Below are positions 13,853 through 19,933 of a stretch of 19,933 nt of DNA, piece by piece; position 1 is the stretch's first letter, and each line of letters begins with the position of its first letter. The stretch is from Comamonadaceae bacterium. Lineage in GTDB: Bacteria > Pseudomonadota > Gammaproteobacteria > Burkholderiales > Burkholderiaceae_C. The DNA is taken from contig CANGZG010000025.1 of assembly GCA_947458415.1 (NCBI GenBank), positions 1 to 19,933 on the forward strand, in the 5' to 3' direction. Both the position numbers and the translations under genes were made by a program. The notes below the pieces were generated by a model. It ran no database searches. It saw only the letters and a list, made by a program, of their open reading frames with translations, and was not told the DNA's origin.

Positions 13853-15048
13853 GTGGTGAGTACCTGATGAACAAATTGCAATTCGCGGGCAATGGCCTGC
13901 GCTTTGGTGTCGGTTTTGAGGGCGGCAGGCAACACATCCCACGTGTAGGTTTCTACTTCCAAGTGAGAAGAAAAGCCTTCGTGTTTGCAGCCTTGCAAGG
14001 TTTGCAGCAGTTGCGCTTGCGTGGTGGAAATCTGTCCCGCGTGTTCGAGAAACACGGGTACATGACAATGCACTCGCCATTCTCCGTTGGCTTGGCCGGC
14101 ATGGAACGCGGCCATGGCTTGGGGTAAATCGAGAAAACGTTTCAAACCGTCTTGTTGCACCACCACTTGGTGCAAATACACCGCGTCGTCAAACATCTGC
14201 AGCGCGGGCAACAAATCGGCGTGCATCTCAGGAATGCGCACGGCGCTGGAGAGTTGTATTTTGGGTATGCAAATACCGGCCTCACGCAATTGGCGCATGG
14301 CTTGCACCGGGTCTTCAAATTCAACGGCGCTGTGACACACATCGAAACACACACCCAAGTGGGTTTGCAAGGCCAACAGGGCTTGTGATTCGGTGCACGA
14401 CAACATGCGCGACAACTTTTCGACAGACGCGGGGCTGCGCACTTCTTTCAAGATGAAATCAGCCGCTTCTTGCGCGGTTTCCAAATAGCACGCCGGTTCG
14501 GGCTCGAGGGCCAGTGCCATGGAAGTGTGGTGTTGGGTTGAATACGTCACCAACAACGCCACGCATTGCAGCAAGTGGTCAAGCACCTGGTCCATCGCAC
14601 CGGGCGTGTCAACCGCATCGCGAAAACCGACCGGCACGGTAGAGATACTGCCTTGCACGCCAGCGGGCAGCAAAGCCGCCAATATGTCGATGCAAGCCAA
14701 GGTGTAGCGCAAACGCTCTGGCGATGTCCAATTGGGCAAATACACGTCTTGCTTGACTTGTGTGCCGTGGAACGTGCCATAAGGAAATGCGTTCAAGGTG
14801 AACACGTAGGCGTTGAGGTCACGCAATTGCTGCTGAAACGCTTGTAATGCAGGTTTGTCGTGCAAGCTGTCAGCCGCTTGGCCTGACAGGCGCAGGCCAA
14901 TGCCCATGGGCGCGCCTTGTGTCAGTGCGTCACGGATGGGCGGGACAAAGGCATTCAGACTCGCTTTGACATCTTCCCAACTTTCACCGGCATGGATATT
15001 GGTGCAATAGGTCAGATGGGGTTGGGCTTTGAGCCTGGGCAGGTGCAT
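13849..15048 (-). CDS. eboE: Metabolite traffic protein EboE (xylose isomerase-like TIM barrel)
   Basis: A 399-residue predicted TIM-barrel protein. The N-terminus HLTYCTNIHAGESWEDVKASL is typical of EboE. Likely metal ligands lie at barrel strand ends: ALALEPEPA, GVCFDVCHSAVEFED, PKIQLSSA, HCHVPVF and HLEVETYTWDVLP, the Glu/Asp/His pattern of the sugar isomerase and endonuclease IV superfamily. The name metabolite traffic comes from the proposed role of ebo genes in moving scytonemin precursors to the cyanobacterial periplasm; isomerase-like chemistry is equally plausible. There is no signal peptide. It starts 4 bases after the eboD stop and has no evident ribosome binding site, so it probably relies on coupled translation. 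Confidence 0.9.
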   Translation of the reverse strand: MHLPRLKAQPHLTYCTNIHAGESWEDVKASLNAFVPPIRDALTQGAPMGIGLRLSGQAADSLHDKPALQAFQQQLRDLNAYVFTLNAFPYGTFHGTQVKQDVYLPNWTSPERLRYTLACIDILAALLPAGVQGSISTVPVGFRDAVDTPGAMDQVLDHLLQCVALLVTYSTQHHTSMALALEPEPACYLETAQEAADFILKEVRSPASVEKLSRMLSCTESQALLALQTHLGVCFDVCHSAVEFEDPVQAMRQLREAGICIPKIQLSSAVRIPEMHADLLPALQMFDDAVYLHQVVVQQDGLKRFLDLPQAMAAFHAGQANGEWRVHCHVPVFLEHAGQISTTQAQLLQTLQGCKHEGFSSHLEVETYTWDVLPAALKTDTKAQAIARELQFVHQVLTT

Positions 15049-15052
15049 TGCG

Positions 15053-16300
15053 TTATTTGAGGTGTTTCAACCACGCGATGGATTCGGTGACCCATTGGTC
15101 GTTGATTTCATGCACTTCGATGCCTTTGCCAATCGCATTGAGCAAAGTGATGGTCAATTCGCCACCCAAGTGCTCTCTGAATTCGCGCAGGCCTTGCAAC
15201 ACCGCCAGTCGCCCACTTTCATGGCGTGTTTCCAGTTGGTCGTTCCACAGCTTGAAACCCAAAGTGACCAGCAGTTGGTGCACCCGCGCGTCTTCGCCTG
15301 CGGGTAACAAACCTGCCAGCACCGAGTAGTGCGCGTCCATAGCAATGCCAATGGCGACGGCTTCACCATGGCTGAGGATGTGTTGGTTGGTCATGCGCTC
15401 GAGTTTGTGCGCCACCCAATGGCCGTAGTCGAGCGGACGTGCAGAACCGGATTCAAATGGATCGCCGCCATTGGCGATTTGGTTCATGTGGATTTGTGCC
15501 GAACGCTTGATCAAGTAGGACATGGGCACGGTTTCAAATCGGGCCAAAGCCAATGCGTTGCTCTCGAGCCAAAGGAAAAACTCGCGGTCGCGAATCAGCG
15601 CGACTTTGACCGCTTCTGACATGCCGCAGCGTTTTTCACGGGCGGGAAGAGAGTCGATGAACACGCCATCGTTGATGACTGCCCAAGGCGGTGCAAACGT
15701 GCCGACCAGGTTTTTCAAGCCCAACCAATTGACCGCGTTTTTCACGCCCACACCGCTGTCGTCTTGACCGAGCACCGTGGTGGGGAAACGGACGTGGCGC
15801 ACGCCGCGATGGAAGATGGCTGCGGCATAACCGACCGCGTCCATGATGGCGCCGCCGCCAATGGCGATCGCGTAAGAGTGGCGGTCGATGGCTTTGTCCG
15901 ACAGGATTTGCAACAGGTTGGTGATGAAGTCGGGATCGTTTTTGCACTCCTCGCCACCTTTGAGCACCACGATGTCGCCGACGAGGTCGAGGAATTCATG
16001 GTGGGCAGAGAAATACGCTTGGATTTGTCCAGCCAAGTGCGGCAGCGCTTGCGCCACACCGCCATCAATGAACACCGCAACCCGGTGGCGTTTACCGGGT
16101 TCGCGCCGGCGCAGCACATCCAGCAAATGCAAATTGACGGGGTCGAACGCATGCCGTGTGAACACCACGGGGTAGTCGTACTCCACGGCAAAGCGTTGCA
16201 CTTGGACACTGTCCACAATGGCACGCGTGTCGTTGTTGTCATTGGGCGTGGGTTCGTCCAGCTTGCGTTGCTTGTTGGGGTAGTGGTAGATGTTGTTCAT
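15053..16300 (-). CDS. eboD: 3-dehydroquinate synthase-like sugar-phosphate cyclase (EboD)
   Basis: A 415-residue NAD- and metal-dependent cyclase, longer than a typical AroB (about 360). The extra length is mostly an N-terminal extension of about 30 polar residues. NAD-binding GGGAIMDAVGYAA is at 148-160, with Asp 154. Metal ligands by analogy with DHQS are Glu 229 (MSEAVK), His 294 (LDYGHW) and His 311 (LSHGEAVAIG). FPTTVLGQDDSGVGVKNAVN is the substrate/Zn loop. Position within the ebo cluster, not beside aroK, argues for a cyclitol-forming role rather than shikimate synthesis. It follows eboF by 19 bases. Confidence 0.88.
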   Translation of the reverse strand: MNNIYHYPNKQRKLDEPTPNDNNDTRAIVDSVQVQRFAVEYDYPVVFTRHAFDPVNLHLLDVLRRREPGKRHRVAVFIDGGVAQALPHLAGQIQAYFSAHHEFLDLVGDIVVLKGGEECKNDPDFITNLLQILSDKAIDRHSYAIAIGGGAIMDAVGYAAAIFHRGVRHVRFPTTVLGQDDSGVGVKNAVNWLGLKNLVGTFAPPWAVINDGVFIDSLPAREKRCGMSEAVKVALIRDREFFLWLESNALALARFETVPMSYLIKRSAQIHMNQIANGGDPFESGSARPLDYGHWVAHKLERMTNQHILSHGEAVAIGIAMDAHYSVLAGLLPAGEDARVHQLLVTLGFKLWNDQLETRHESGRLAVLQGLREFREHLGGELTITLLNAIGKGIEVHEINDQWVTESIAWLKHLK

Positions 16301-16319
16301 AGGTACTCAACTCAAAAAA

Positions 16320-17723
16320 TCAGGAAACCGGTGTGGCACGGTGCGAGTCGCCAAAAATGTGTCGCAGTGCCATGTCTTTGATGTCAGTGGCGGCCACTTG
16401 GGCGGGCAACAACTCGGGCGTGTCGGTCATGACCAAGGGGCCGTCTTGCGGGTCGTCAGTGGGCCTGCCGTGTGAGCCTTTGACCAGTGTGGCGTCCAGC
16501 GGAATGACATCCATCAACATGCGAAAACCCAAGATTTTTTTCAGCAATTTGCCGATGATGGTCAGCTTGGGGAACGCAATCGCTGGATTTAAAAACAATT
16601 CAACCGGGTCATAGCCGGGTTTGCGGTGAATTTCGACTGTGCGTGCAAAGTCTGGGGCCAGCGCGTCGTCCAGCCAGAAATAGTAGGTGAACCAAGAGCG
16701 GGCATCCGACATGACCACGAGTTCACCGCTGCGTTCATGTGCGATCTGGTGAGCGGCTTGCTCGGTTTTGTCCCAGACCGATTCCACGCCTGCAATCCCT
16801 TTGAGCAGTTGCTTGACTTGGGGCACCATGGCCGGGTCACGGATGTAAATGTGCGCGATTTGGTGATCGGCCACGGCAAACACCGACGAGGTGGTCGGGT
16901 CCAACATTTCATGGCCGTCTTCCATGCGGATTTGCAACCAGCCTTCGCGGCGGAAATGGCGGTTCAAATGGACCGGTCTGTCAACCGGCGTGATGCCGTA
17001 CTCGGACAACACCATCACTTTTCGACCGTGCTGTTGGGCAAAGTCAATCAAGTCGCCCACCACCTGGTCCACCTCTTGCAAGGACTTGGCCACCGCAGGA
17101 TGCGACTCATCCGGCCCGAAGCGTTGCAAGTCGTAGTCGAGGTGCGGCAAATAGACCAGCGTCAGTGTGGGATCAAAGTCGGTGATGGCCAGTTCTGAGG
17201 CTTTGGCAATCCAACGGGTGGAAGAAATGTTGGTGTTCGGGCCCCAGAAATTGAACAACGGAAATTTGCCAAGACGGCTGCTGAGTTTTTCGCGCCAATC
17301 GGTGGGTACCGTGAAGCAGTCGGGCAATTTGCGACCATCGGCTTTGTAAATGGGGCGGGGCGTGGCGCCAAAGTCATGGTCGGACGCCATGTTGTACCAC
17401 CAGAACATGTTGGCGCAAGTGAATTGGGGGTTGCGCGATTTACCAGCTTGCCAAATTTTTTCGCCCTTGACCAAGCGGTTCGATTGCCGCCAAAACCAAA
17501 TTTCATGCAGGTCGCGAAACAGCCAACCGTTGGCGACGATGCCGGTCTGGTCCGGGGGCAAGCCGGTCATGAAACTGGCTTGTGCGGTGCACGTGACCGC
17601 TGGCAAAGTGGTGGTCATGGGGCGCATGCCGCCTTGTTGGGCAAACGCCGTCAACCGCGGCGTCAATGGCCCGAGGTGACGGGGCGTCAAACCCACCACG
17701 TTCAAAATGATCAAAGGCTGCAT
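16320..17723 (-). CDS. eboF: Nucleotide pyrophosphatase/type I phosphodiesterase-like protein (EboF)
   Basis: A 467-residue alkaline phosphatase-superfamily protein. The nucleophile is probably Thr 44 in PAVTCTAQASFMTG, which aligns with the PxxT...TG motif of NPP enzymes. Later elements are LPHLDYDLQRFG (Asp 196/198), SEYGITP (240-246, where classic members have SDHG) and KGSHGRP (His 418). The N-terminal strand reads LIILNVVGLTP, whereas classic NPPs have a metal-binding Asp in that strand. A two-metal hydrolase is likely but with altered ligands. No signal peptide is visible. The function in the pathway is probably removal of a phosphate or nucleotide group. It follows eboB by 27 bases. 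Confidence 0.87.
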   Translation of the reverse strand: MQPLIILNVVGLTPRHLGPLTPRLTAFAQQGGMRPMTTTLPAVTCTAQASFMTGLPPDQTGIVANGWLFRDLHEIWFWRQSNRLVKGEKIWQAGKSRNPQFTCANMFWWYNMASDHDFGATPRPIYKADGRKLPDCFTVPTDWREKLSSRLGKFPLFNFWGPNTNISSTRWIAKASELAITDFDPTLTLVYLPHLDYDLQRFGPDESHPAVAKSLQEVDQVVGDLIDFAQQHGRKVMVLSEYGITPVDRPVHLNRHFRREGWLQIRMEDGHEMLDPTTSSVFAVADHQIAHIYIRDPAMVPQVKQLLKGIAGVESVWDKTEQAAHQIAHERSGELVVMSDARSWFTYYFWLDDALAPDFARTVEIHRKPGYDPVELFLNPAIAFPKLTIIGKLLKKILGFRMLMDVIPLDATLVKGSHGRPTDDPQDGPLVMTDTPELLPAQVAATDIKDMALRHIFGDSHRATPVS

Positions 17724-17750
17724 AGGAACAGAAACCGTCAGTTGGGCGCG

Positions 17751-18863
17751 TCAGCGGATCACGTTGGCGTCAACGGTGCGGGTCATGACCTTGGGCTCTT
17801 GGCCACGCAGCACCGAATTGCCTTCGTACAAAGTACGCTGGTCAATGGCTTGCGGTTGCAGCCAATGCGACTCGTGCATTTCGCCATTGAGCCCATAAAT
17901 GGCCAAGGCGTTTTTGTAAACCACTTGGTGGATGGTGTCGGCAGAAATGCCTCTGTCTGCCATCAAACGCGCGGTCTTGGGCACGGCCAGCGGATCAGAC
18001 ACCCCCCAGTCGCAAGACGAGTCCACGATGACGCGTTCAGCGCCATACTGTTGCACCAAGGCCGCCAAGCGTTCGTTGCCCATTTTGGTGGACGGATAAA
18101 TGGTGAATGCACACCAGTAGCCGCGGTCGAGCACTTCGCGCACGGTTTCTTCGTTGTTGTGGTCGATCACACAACGCGCTGGATCGAAACCGTGTTCTTC
18201 CAACACATCCATGGTGCGTTGGGTGCCACGCGTTTTGTCGCGGTGGGGGGTGTGGATCATGATCGGCAAATCGAATTCTTTGGCCAGTTCAATTTGTGCG
18301 CGAAACACTTTGTCTTCTTGCGGGGTTTGCTCGTCATAGCCAATTTCACCGACCGCGACCACGCCTTCTTTGGTCAGGTAGCGCGGCAGCACCGCAAGCA
18401 CTTCCTCGGCCAATGCCACGTTGTTGGCCTCTTTGGGGTTCATGCCAATCGTGCAGTAGTGGCGAATGCCGAATTGGCCTGCGCGAAAACGCTCAAAACC
18501 CGTGATGGTAGAGAAGTAGTCGATGAAGGTCCCGACATTGGTGCGCATTTGACCCAACCAGAACGCGGGTTCGATGACAGCAACGATGCCGGCTTGCGCC
18601 ATGGCTTCGTAGTCATCGGTGGTGCGCGCGGTCATGTGCGCATGCGGGTCGATCATCATGCCCAGACCGCCGGTGGGAATGGCGCGGAAATCTTTTTTGT
18701 TCAAAGCCAGATGCGCTGCATCGTCCATGATTTTTTGCAACATGCTGGGCGTGAACGTGCCGCCACAGCATGGACAAGACACCGACTTGCCACTGAACAT
18801 TTCTTCCACCGAGGAAGCGTGTGCGTCTTTGTCGGACGATGGGTGAGATGGATGCGTTGTCAT
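17751..18863 (-). CDS. eboB: TatD-like metal-dependent hydrolase (EboB), first gene of the operon
   Basis: A 370-residue amidohydrolase-fold protein, well over the 260 or so of ordinary TatD. The TatD metal set is complete: DPHAH (72-76), Glu 173 in VGEIGYDE, His 204 and His 207 in MIHTPH, His 235 in IDHNNE, and Asp 285 in DSSCDWG. An N-terminal extension of about 65 residues holds CPCCGGTF (30-37), which looks like half of a zinc knuckle. The C-terminus extends about 40 residues beyond the barrel. There is no signal peptide. It is the promoter-proximal gene, with a modest GAAG ribosome binding site 7 bases or so upstream of the ATG. Confidence 0.88.
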   Translation of the reverse strand: MTTHPSHPSSDKDAHASSVEEMFSGKSVSCPCCGGTFTPSMLQKIMDDAAHLALNKKDFRAIPTGGLGMMIDPHAHMTARTTDDYEAMAQAGIVAVIEPAFWLGQMRTNVGTFIDYFSTITGFERFRAGQFGIRHYCTIGMNPKEANNVALAEEVLAVLPRYLTKEGVVAVGEIGYDEQTPQEDKVFRAQIELAKEFDLPIMIHTPHRDKTRGTQRTMDVLEEHGFDPARCVIDHNNEETVREVLDRGYWCAFTIYPSTKMGNERLAALVQQYGAERVIVDSSCDWGVSDPLAVPKTARLMADRGISADTIHQVVYKNALAIYGLNGEMHESHWLQPQAIDQRTLYEGNSVLRGQEPKVMTRTVDANVIR

Positions 18864-18877
18864 GTGAAATCTTCGTC

Positions 18878-18908
18878 AAGCGTCACCGCGCAAGCACAGA
18901 TGACGCTT
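18878..18908 (-). promoter_or_regulatory. Leader hairpin / inverted repeat before eboB
   Basis: AAGCGTCA (18878-18885) and TGACGCTT (18901-18908) form a perfect 8-base inverted repeat with a 15-base spacer. It lies between the predicted transcription start (about 18920) and the eboB ATG (18863), ending 14 bases before the ATG. It could be an RNA hairpin that limits ribosome access or a DNA operator. There is no T-run, so it is not a classic attenuator. Confidence 0.45.
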
Positions 18909-18926
18909 TGAATTACTGGAAAAAAA

Positions 18927-18935
18927 ATCATAGCA
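18927..18935 (-). promoter_or_regulatory. Predicted extended -10 promoter of the ebo-type operon
   Basis: Read on the minus strand, TGCTATGAT is an extended -10 element (TGn plus TATGAT). No good -35 is present at the expected distance, consistent with an extended -10 or activator-dependent promoter. Transcription would begin near 18920 inside an A/T-rich stretch, giving a leader of about 57 bases. Confidence 0.45.
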
Positions 18936-18969
18936 CTTTAGGGCTTGGAAAGGCATGGGGGAACCCCTG

Positions 18970-19006
18970 CTTTGAGACTGAAAACACCCTGTTTTCCCGC
19001 TCAAAG
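18970..19006. promoter_or_regulatory. Nested palindrome upstream of the ebo promoter
   Basis: CTTTGAG (18970-18976) pairs with CTCAAAG (19000-19006). Inside it, GAAAACA (18980-18986) pairs with TGTTTTC (18990-18996) around CCC, with a symmetrical 3x3 internal gap (ACT/CCG). The total is 14 base pairs. It sits about 35-70 bases upstream of the predicted -10, where an activator or repressor would bind. There is no T-run on either strand, so a terminator is unlikely. Confidence 0.5.
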
Positions 19007-19098
19007 ACTGTGCTGAAACATCCCCATACCACATTGAAAAACACCGCTTGTCCCCAAGTGATCCCAGTGCGTGTGCAAAGGTTAACCCAAGCAGAGAA

Positions 19099-19130
19099 AA
19101 AAAACCTGCTGGGGTGAGCAGCAGGTTTTT
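19099..19130 (-). terminator. Intrinsic terminator of the cytochrome c gene
   Basis: CCTGCTG (19105-19111) and CAGCAGG (19119-19125) pair around a 7-base loop. Flanking A- and T-runs extend the stem and give a T-run of eight on the minus strand. It lies about 35 bases after the cytochrome stop. The symmetrical A/T flanks would also allow termination on the plus strand. Confidence 0.85.
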
Positions 19131-19164
19131 GTATGAACTTGGCAGGTAGGGTGATGCAATGGCC

Positions 19165-19569
19165 TCAAGGCGCGAAGTCAGCACTCATGATGTAAGTGAC
19201 GACCCCAACCCGCTGTTTTTCGTTGAATACGGCTTTCCAACCGGGCATTTTGCGGAAACCATTGGTGACACGGTCATACACAAAGTCGGGTTGGTAGCTC
19301 GAGGGCTTGAGTTTGGGCGCTTTGCCTGGGTATGCGCTGTTGCCATGACAGTGGCGACATTGGCCATCCCAAACTTGTTTGCCCGATTCGATGTAGGCGG
19401 GGTCTTGCATCACTGCCTTGGAGAACTCAGGAATCGGTTCATTGGACGCAGCAACGGTTTCTTCTGACCATGCGTTGGAACTGAAACACAGGACGGCCAG
19501 TAAGGTTGAAACACACATTGAAAGAGGTGTGCGGCAGAATGAGTTGAGAGGGGTGATCATGGAATTCAT
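19165..19569 (-). CDS. Mono-haem cytochrome c, exported
   Basis: A protein of about 134 residues with a signal peptide (hydrophobic MCVSTLLAVLCFSSNAWS, cut before EE). One haem-binding CxxCH (CRHCH) and a downstream methionine ligand in FRKMPGW make it a class I cytochrome c in the periplasm. The segments VWDGQCRHCHGNSAYPGKAPKL and VGVVTYIMS are typical. The open frame begins at 19608 inside the upstream terminator, so ATG 19569 (or 19560) is the likelier start; neither has a clear ribosome binding site. It directly follows a PQQ-type sugar dehydrogenase gene on the same strand and is the natural electron acceptor for that enzyme, which is an inference from position. Confidence 0.87.
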   Translation of the reverse strand: MNSMITPLNSFCRTPLSMCVSTLLAVLCFSSNAWSEETVAASNEPIPEFSKAVMQDPAYIESGKQVWDGQCRHCHGNSAYPGKAPKLKPSSYQPDFVYDRVTNGFRKMPGWKAVFNEKQRVGVVTYIMSADFAP

Positions 19570-19579
19570 GAAATTCAGT

Positions 19580-19608
19580 GTAATACAAAAAAAAACTGCC
19601 GCCTGCAA
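19580..19608 (-). promoter_or_regulatory. Possible promoter of the cytochrome c gene inside the upstream terminator
   Basis: On the minus strand TTGCAG (19603-19608) and TATTAC (19580-19585) are 17 bases apart. The -35-like element lies in the hairpin of the preceding terminator. A start near 19573 would leave a leader of 4 or 13 bases. The -35 match is weak. Confidence 0.3.
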
Positions 19609-19622
19609 TTGCAGGCAGCAGT
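19587..19622 (-). terminator. Intrinsic terminator after the second sugar dehydrogenase gene
   Basis: A stem of 14 base pairs including one wobble pair that forms only in the minus-strand RNA (ACTGCTGCCTGCAA pairing with TTGCAGGCGGCAGT), followed by nine T on the minus strand. It begins 21 bases after the stop at 19643. It separates the dehydrogenase from the cytochrome gene, so the two may be made at different levels. Confidence 0.88.
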
Positions 19623-19642
19623 CCCGCTCACAGTCCTAAAGA

Positions 19643-19933
19643 TTACTTGACAACAACTTTGTAGATGGTGTCTTGTGAACCGTTAGGGCCGGTGGTGATG
19701 GAGGTCAAGGCATAGACGTCACCTTTGTTGTCCTGGGCAAAAGCCAGGATGTAAGGAACTTTGCCATTGGGTGTGCCGCCTTGAACATTCACAGAGGCCA
19801 CTTCCATGCTCCACTTGCCGTCGCTGCCTTTGGTGCCAACGAAGATTTGGCCGTCATTTTCAGCGAAGCCTTTGCTCCAGTCACCGAAGATGTACTTGCC
19901 TTTGGCGCCAGTGCCGTCACCGCGTGACACATA
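19643..19933 (-). CDS. PQQ-dependent sugar dehydrogenase family protein, C-terminal part
   Basis: The gene runs off the right-hand end; the last 96 residues are seen. GKYIFGDWSKGF, GQIFVG, ILAFAQDNKGDVYALT and the final IYKVVVK align by eye with the same region of the 9620-10975 protein (GKLVVADWSASF, GQLFMA, IISLAQDHSGEIYVLT, VYKLVAGP). It is therefore probably a member of the soluble aldose/sorbosone dehydrogenase family. The N-terminal cofactor and catalytic parts are outside the window, so activity cannot be judged. Confidence 0.78.
   Translation of the reverse strand, partial: YVSRGDGTGAKGKYIFGDWSKGFAENDGQIFVGTKGSDGKWSMEVASVNVQGGTPNGKVPYILAFAQDNKGDVYALTSITTGPNGSQDTIYKVVVK

Larger units (their letters stand above)
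18864..19164. other. 301-base gene-free regulatory region between ebo operon and cytochrome c gene
   Basis: In order from the ebo side it holds the leader inverted repeat (18878-18908), the extended -10 (18927-18935), a nested palindrome (18970-19006) and the cytochrome-side terminator (19099-19130). Between 19007 and 19098 I see no clear element. Short open frames cross the region, but none has a ribosome binding site or protein-like composition. Confidence 0.6.

Noticed and set aside
13853..14080. Upstream extension of eboC
   Set aside because: The extra residues overlap eboE and do not look like a UbiA N-terminus. The ATG at 13852 overlaps the eboE stop by ATGA, as elsewhere in the operon.
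11740..18863. Horizontal acquisition of the ebo-type operon as a genomic island
   Set aside because: No integrase, transposase, tRNA or flanking repeat is visible and base composition looks like the neighbours by eye. Transfer cannot be argued from this window.
17376..18911. A 511-codon open frame on the plus strand, antisense to eboF and eboB
   Set aside because: Its translation is rich in His, Arg, Gln and Val with no domain or ribosome binding site. The minus-strand frames show clear catalytic motifs. It is a by-product of codon bias on the other strand.

Overview
The window looks like chromosomal DNA of a betaproteobacterium of the order Burkholderiales, probably Comamonadaceae-like. This is judged from protein content: a DinB with the long palm insertion usual in that group, an Fe-S protein/DUF3501 pair, a type II QueF of 281 residues, and LldD and acyl-CoA synthetase proteins of the kind common there. 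GC content looks a little above half by eye. I had no database search, so the placement is an inference. I see no tRNA, rRNA, CRISPR array, insertion sequence or phage gene.

Layout. (1) 1-3574, plus strand: the 3' end of an Fe-S protein gene and its DUF3501 partner, then yaaA (peroxide stress), an alpha/beta hydrolase and queF (queuosine synthesis). The last two overlap by ATGA. (2) 3586-8650, minus strand: a long-chain acyl-CoA synthetase with a plausible sigma70 promoter, an FMN-dependent L-lactate dehydrogenase, dinB (DNA polymerase IV) and a dienoyl-CoA-isomerase-like crotonase. The last three are tightly packed. (3) 8793-9596, plus strand: two small secreted proteins of unknown role, ending at a strong hairpin facing a PQQ-type sugar dehydrogenase gene (minus, 9620-10975). 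(4) 10976-11235: an intergenic stretch with two consecutive complex stem-loops, then one more small secreted protein (11236-11721, plus). (5) 11740-18863, minus strand: the highlight, a complete ebo-type cluster read in the order eboB-eboF-eboD-eboE-eboC-eboA, followed by a translationally coupled ferredoxin. (6) 18864-19164: a 301-base regulatory stretch with a leader hairpin, an extended -10 promoter, a nested palindrome and a terminator. (7) 19165-19933, minus strand: a mono-haem cytochrome c, and upstream of it the 3' end of a second PQQ-type sugar dehydrogenase, separated by an intrinsic terminator.

How the genes fit together. The ebo genes encode a sugar-phosphate cyclase (EboD), a UbiA prenyltransferase (EboC), a xylose-isomerase-like TIM barrel (EboE), a TatD-like metal hydrolase (EboB), a type I phosphodiesterase (EboF) and EboA of unknown activity. 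That set suggests synthesis or handling of a prenylated, cyclitol-like small molecule at the membrane. Related clusters are known from cyanobacteria (linked to scytonemin precursor export), Pseudomonas (grazer repulsion) and eustigmatophyte algae and their endosymbionts, but to my knowledge the product is not settled. The periplasmic sugar dehydrogenases and cytochrome c on both flanks form a plausible sugar-oxidation chain. Nothing in the sequence ties them functionally to ebo. The acyl-CoA synthetase and crotonase fit unsaturated fatty-acid degradation.
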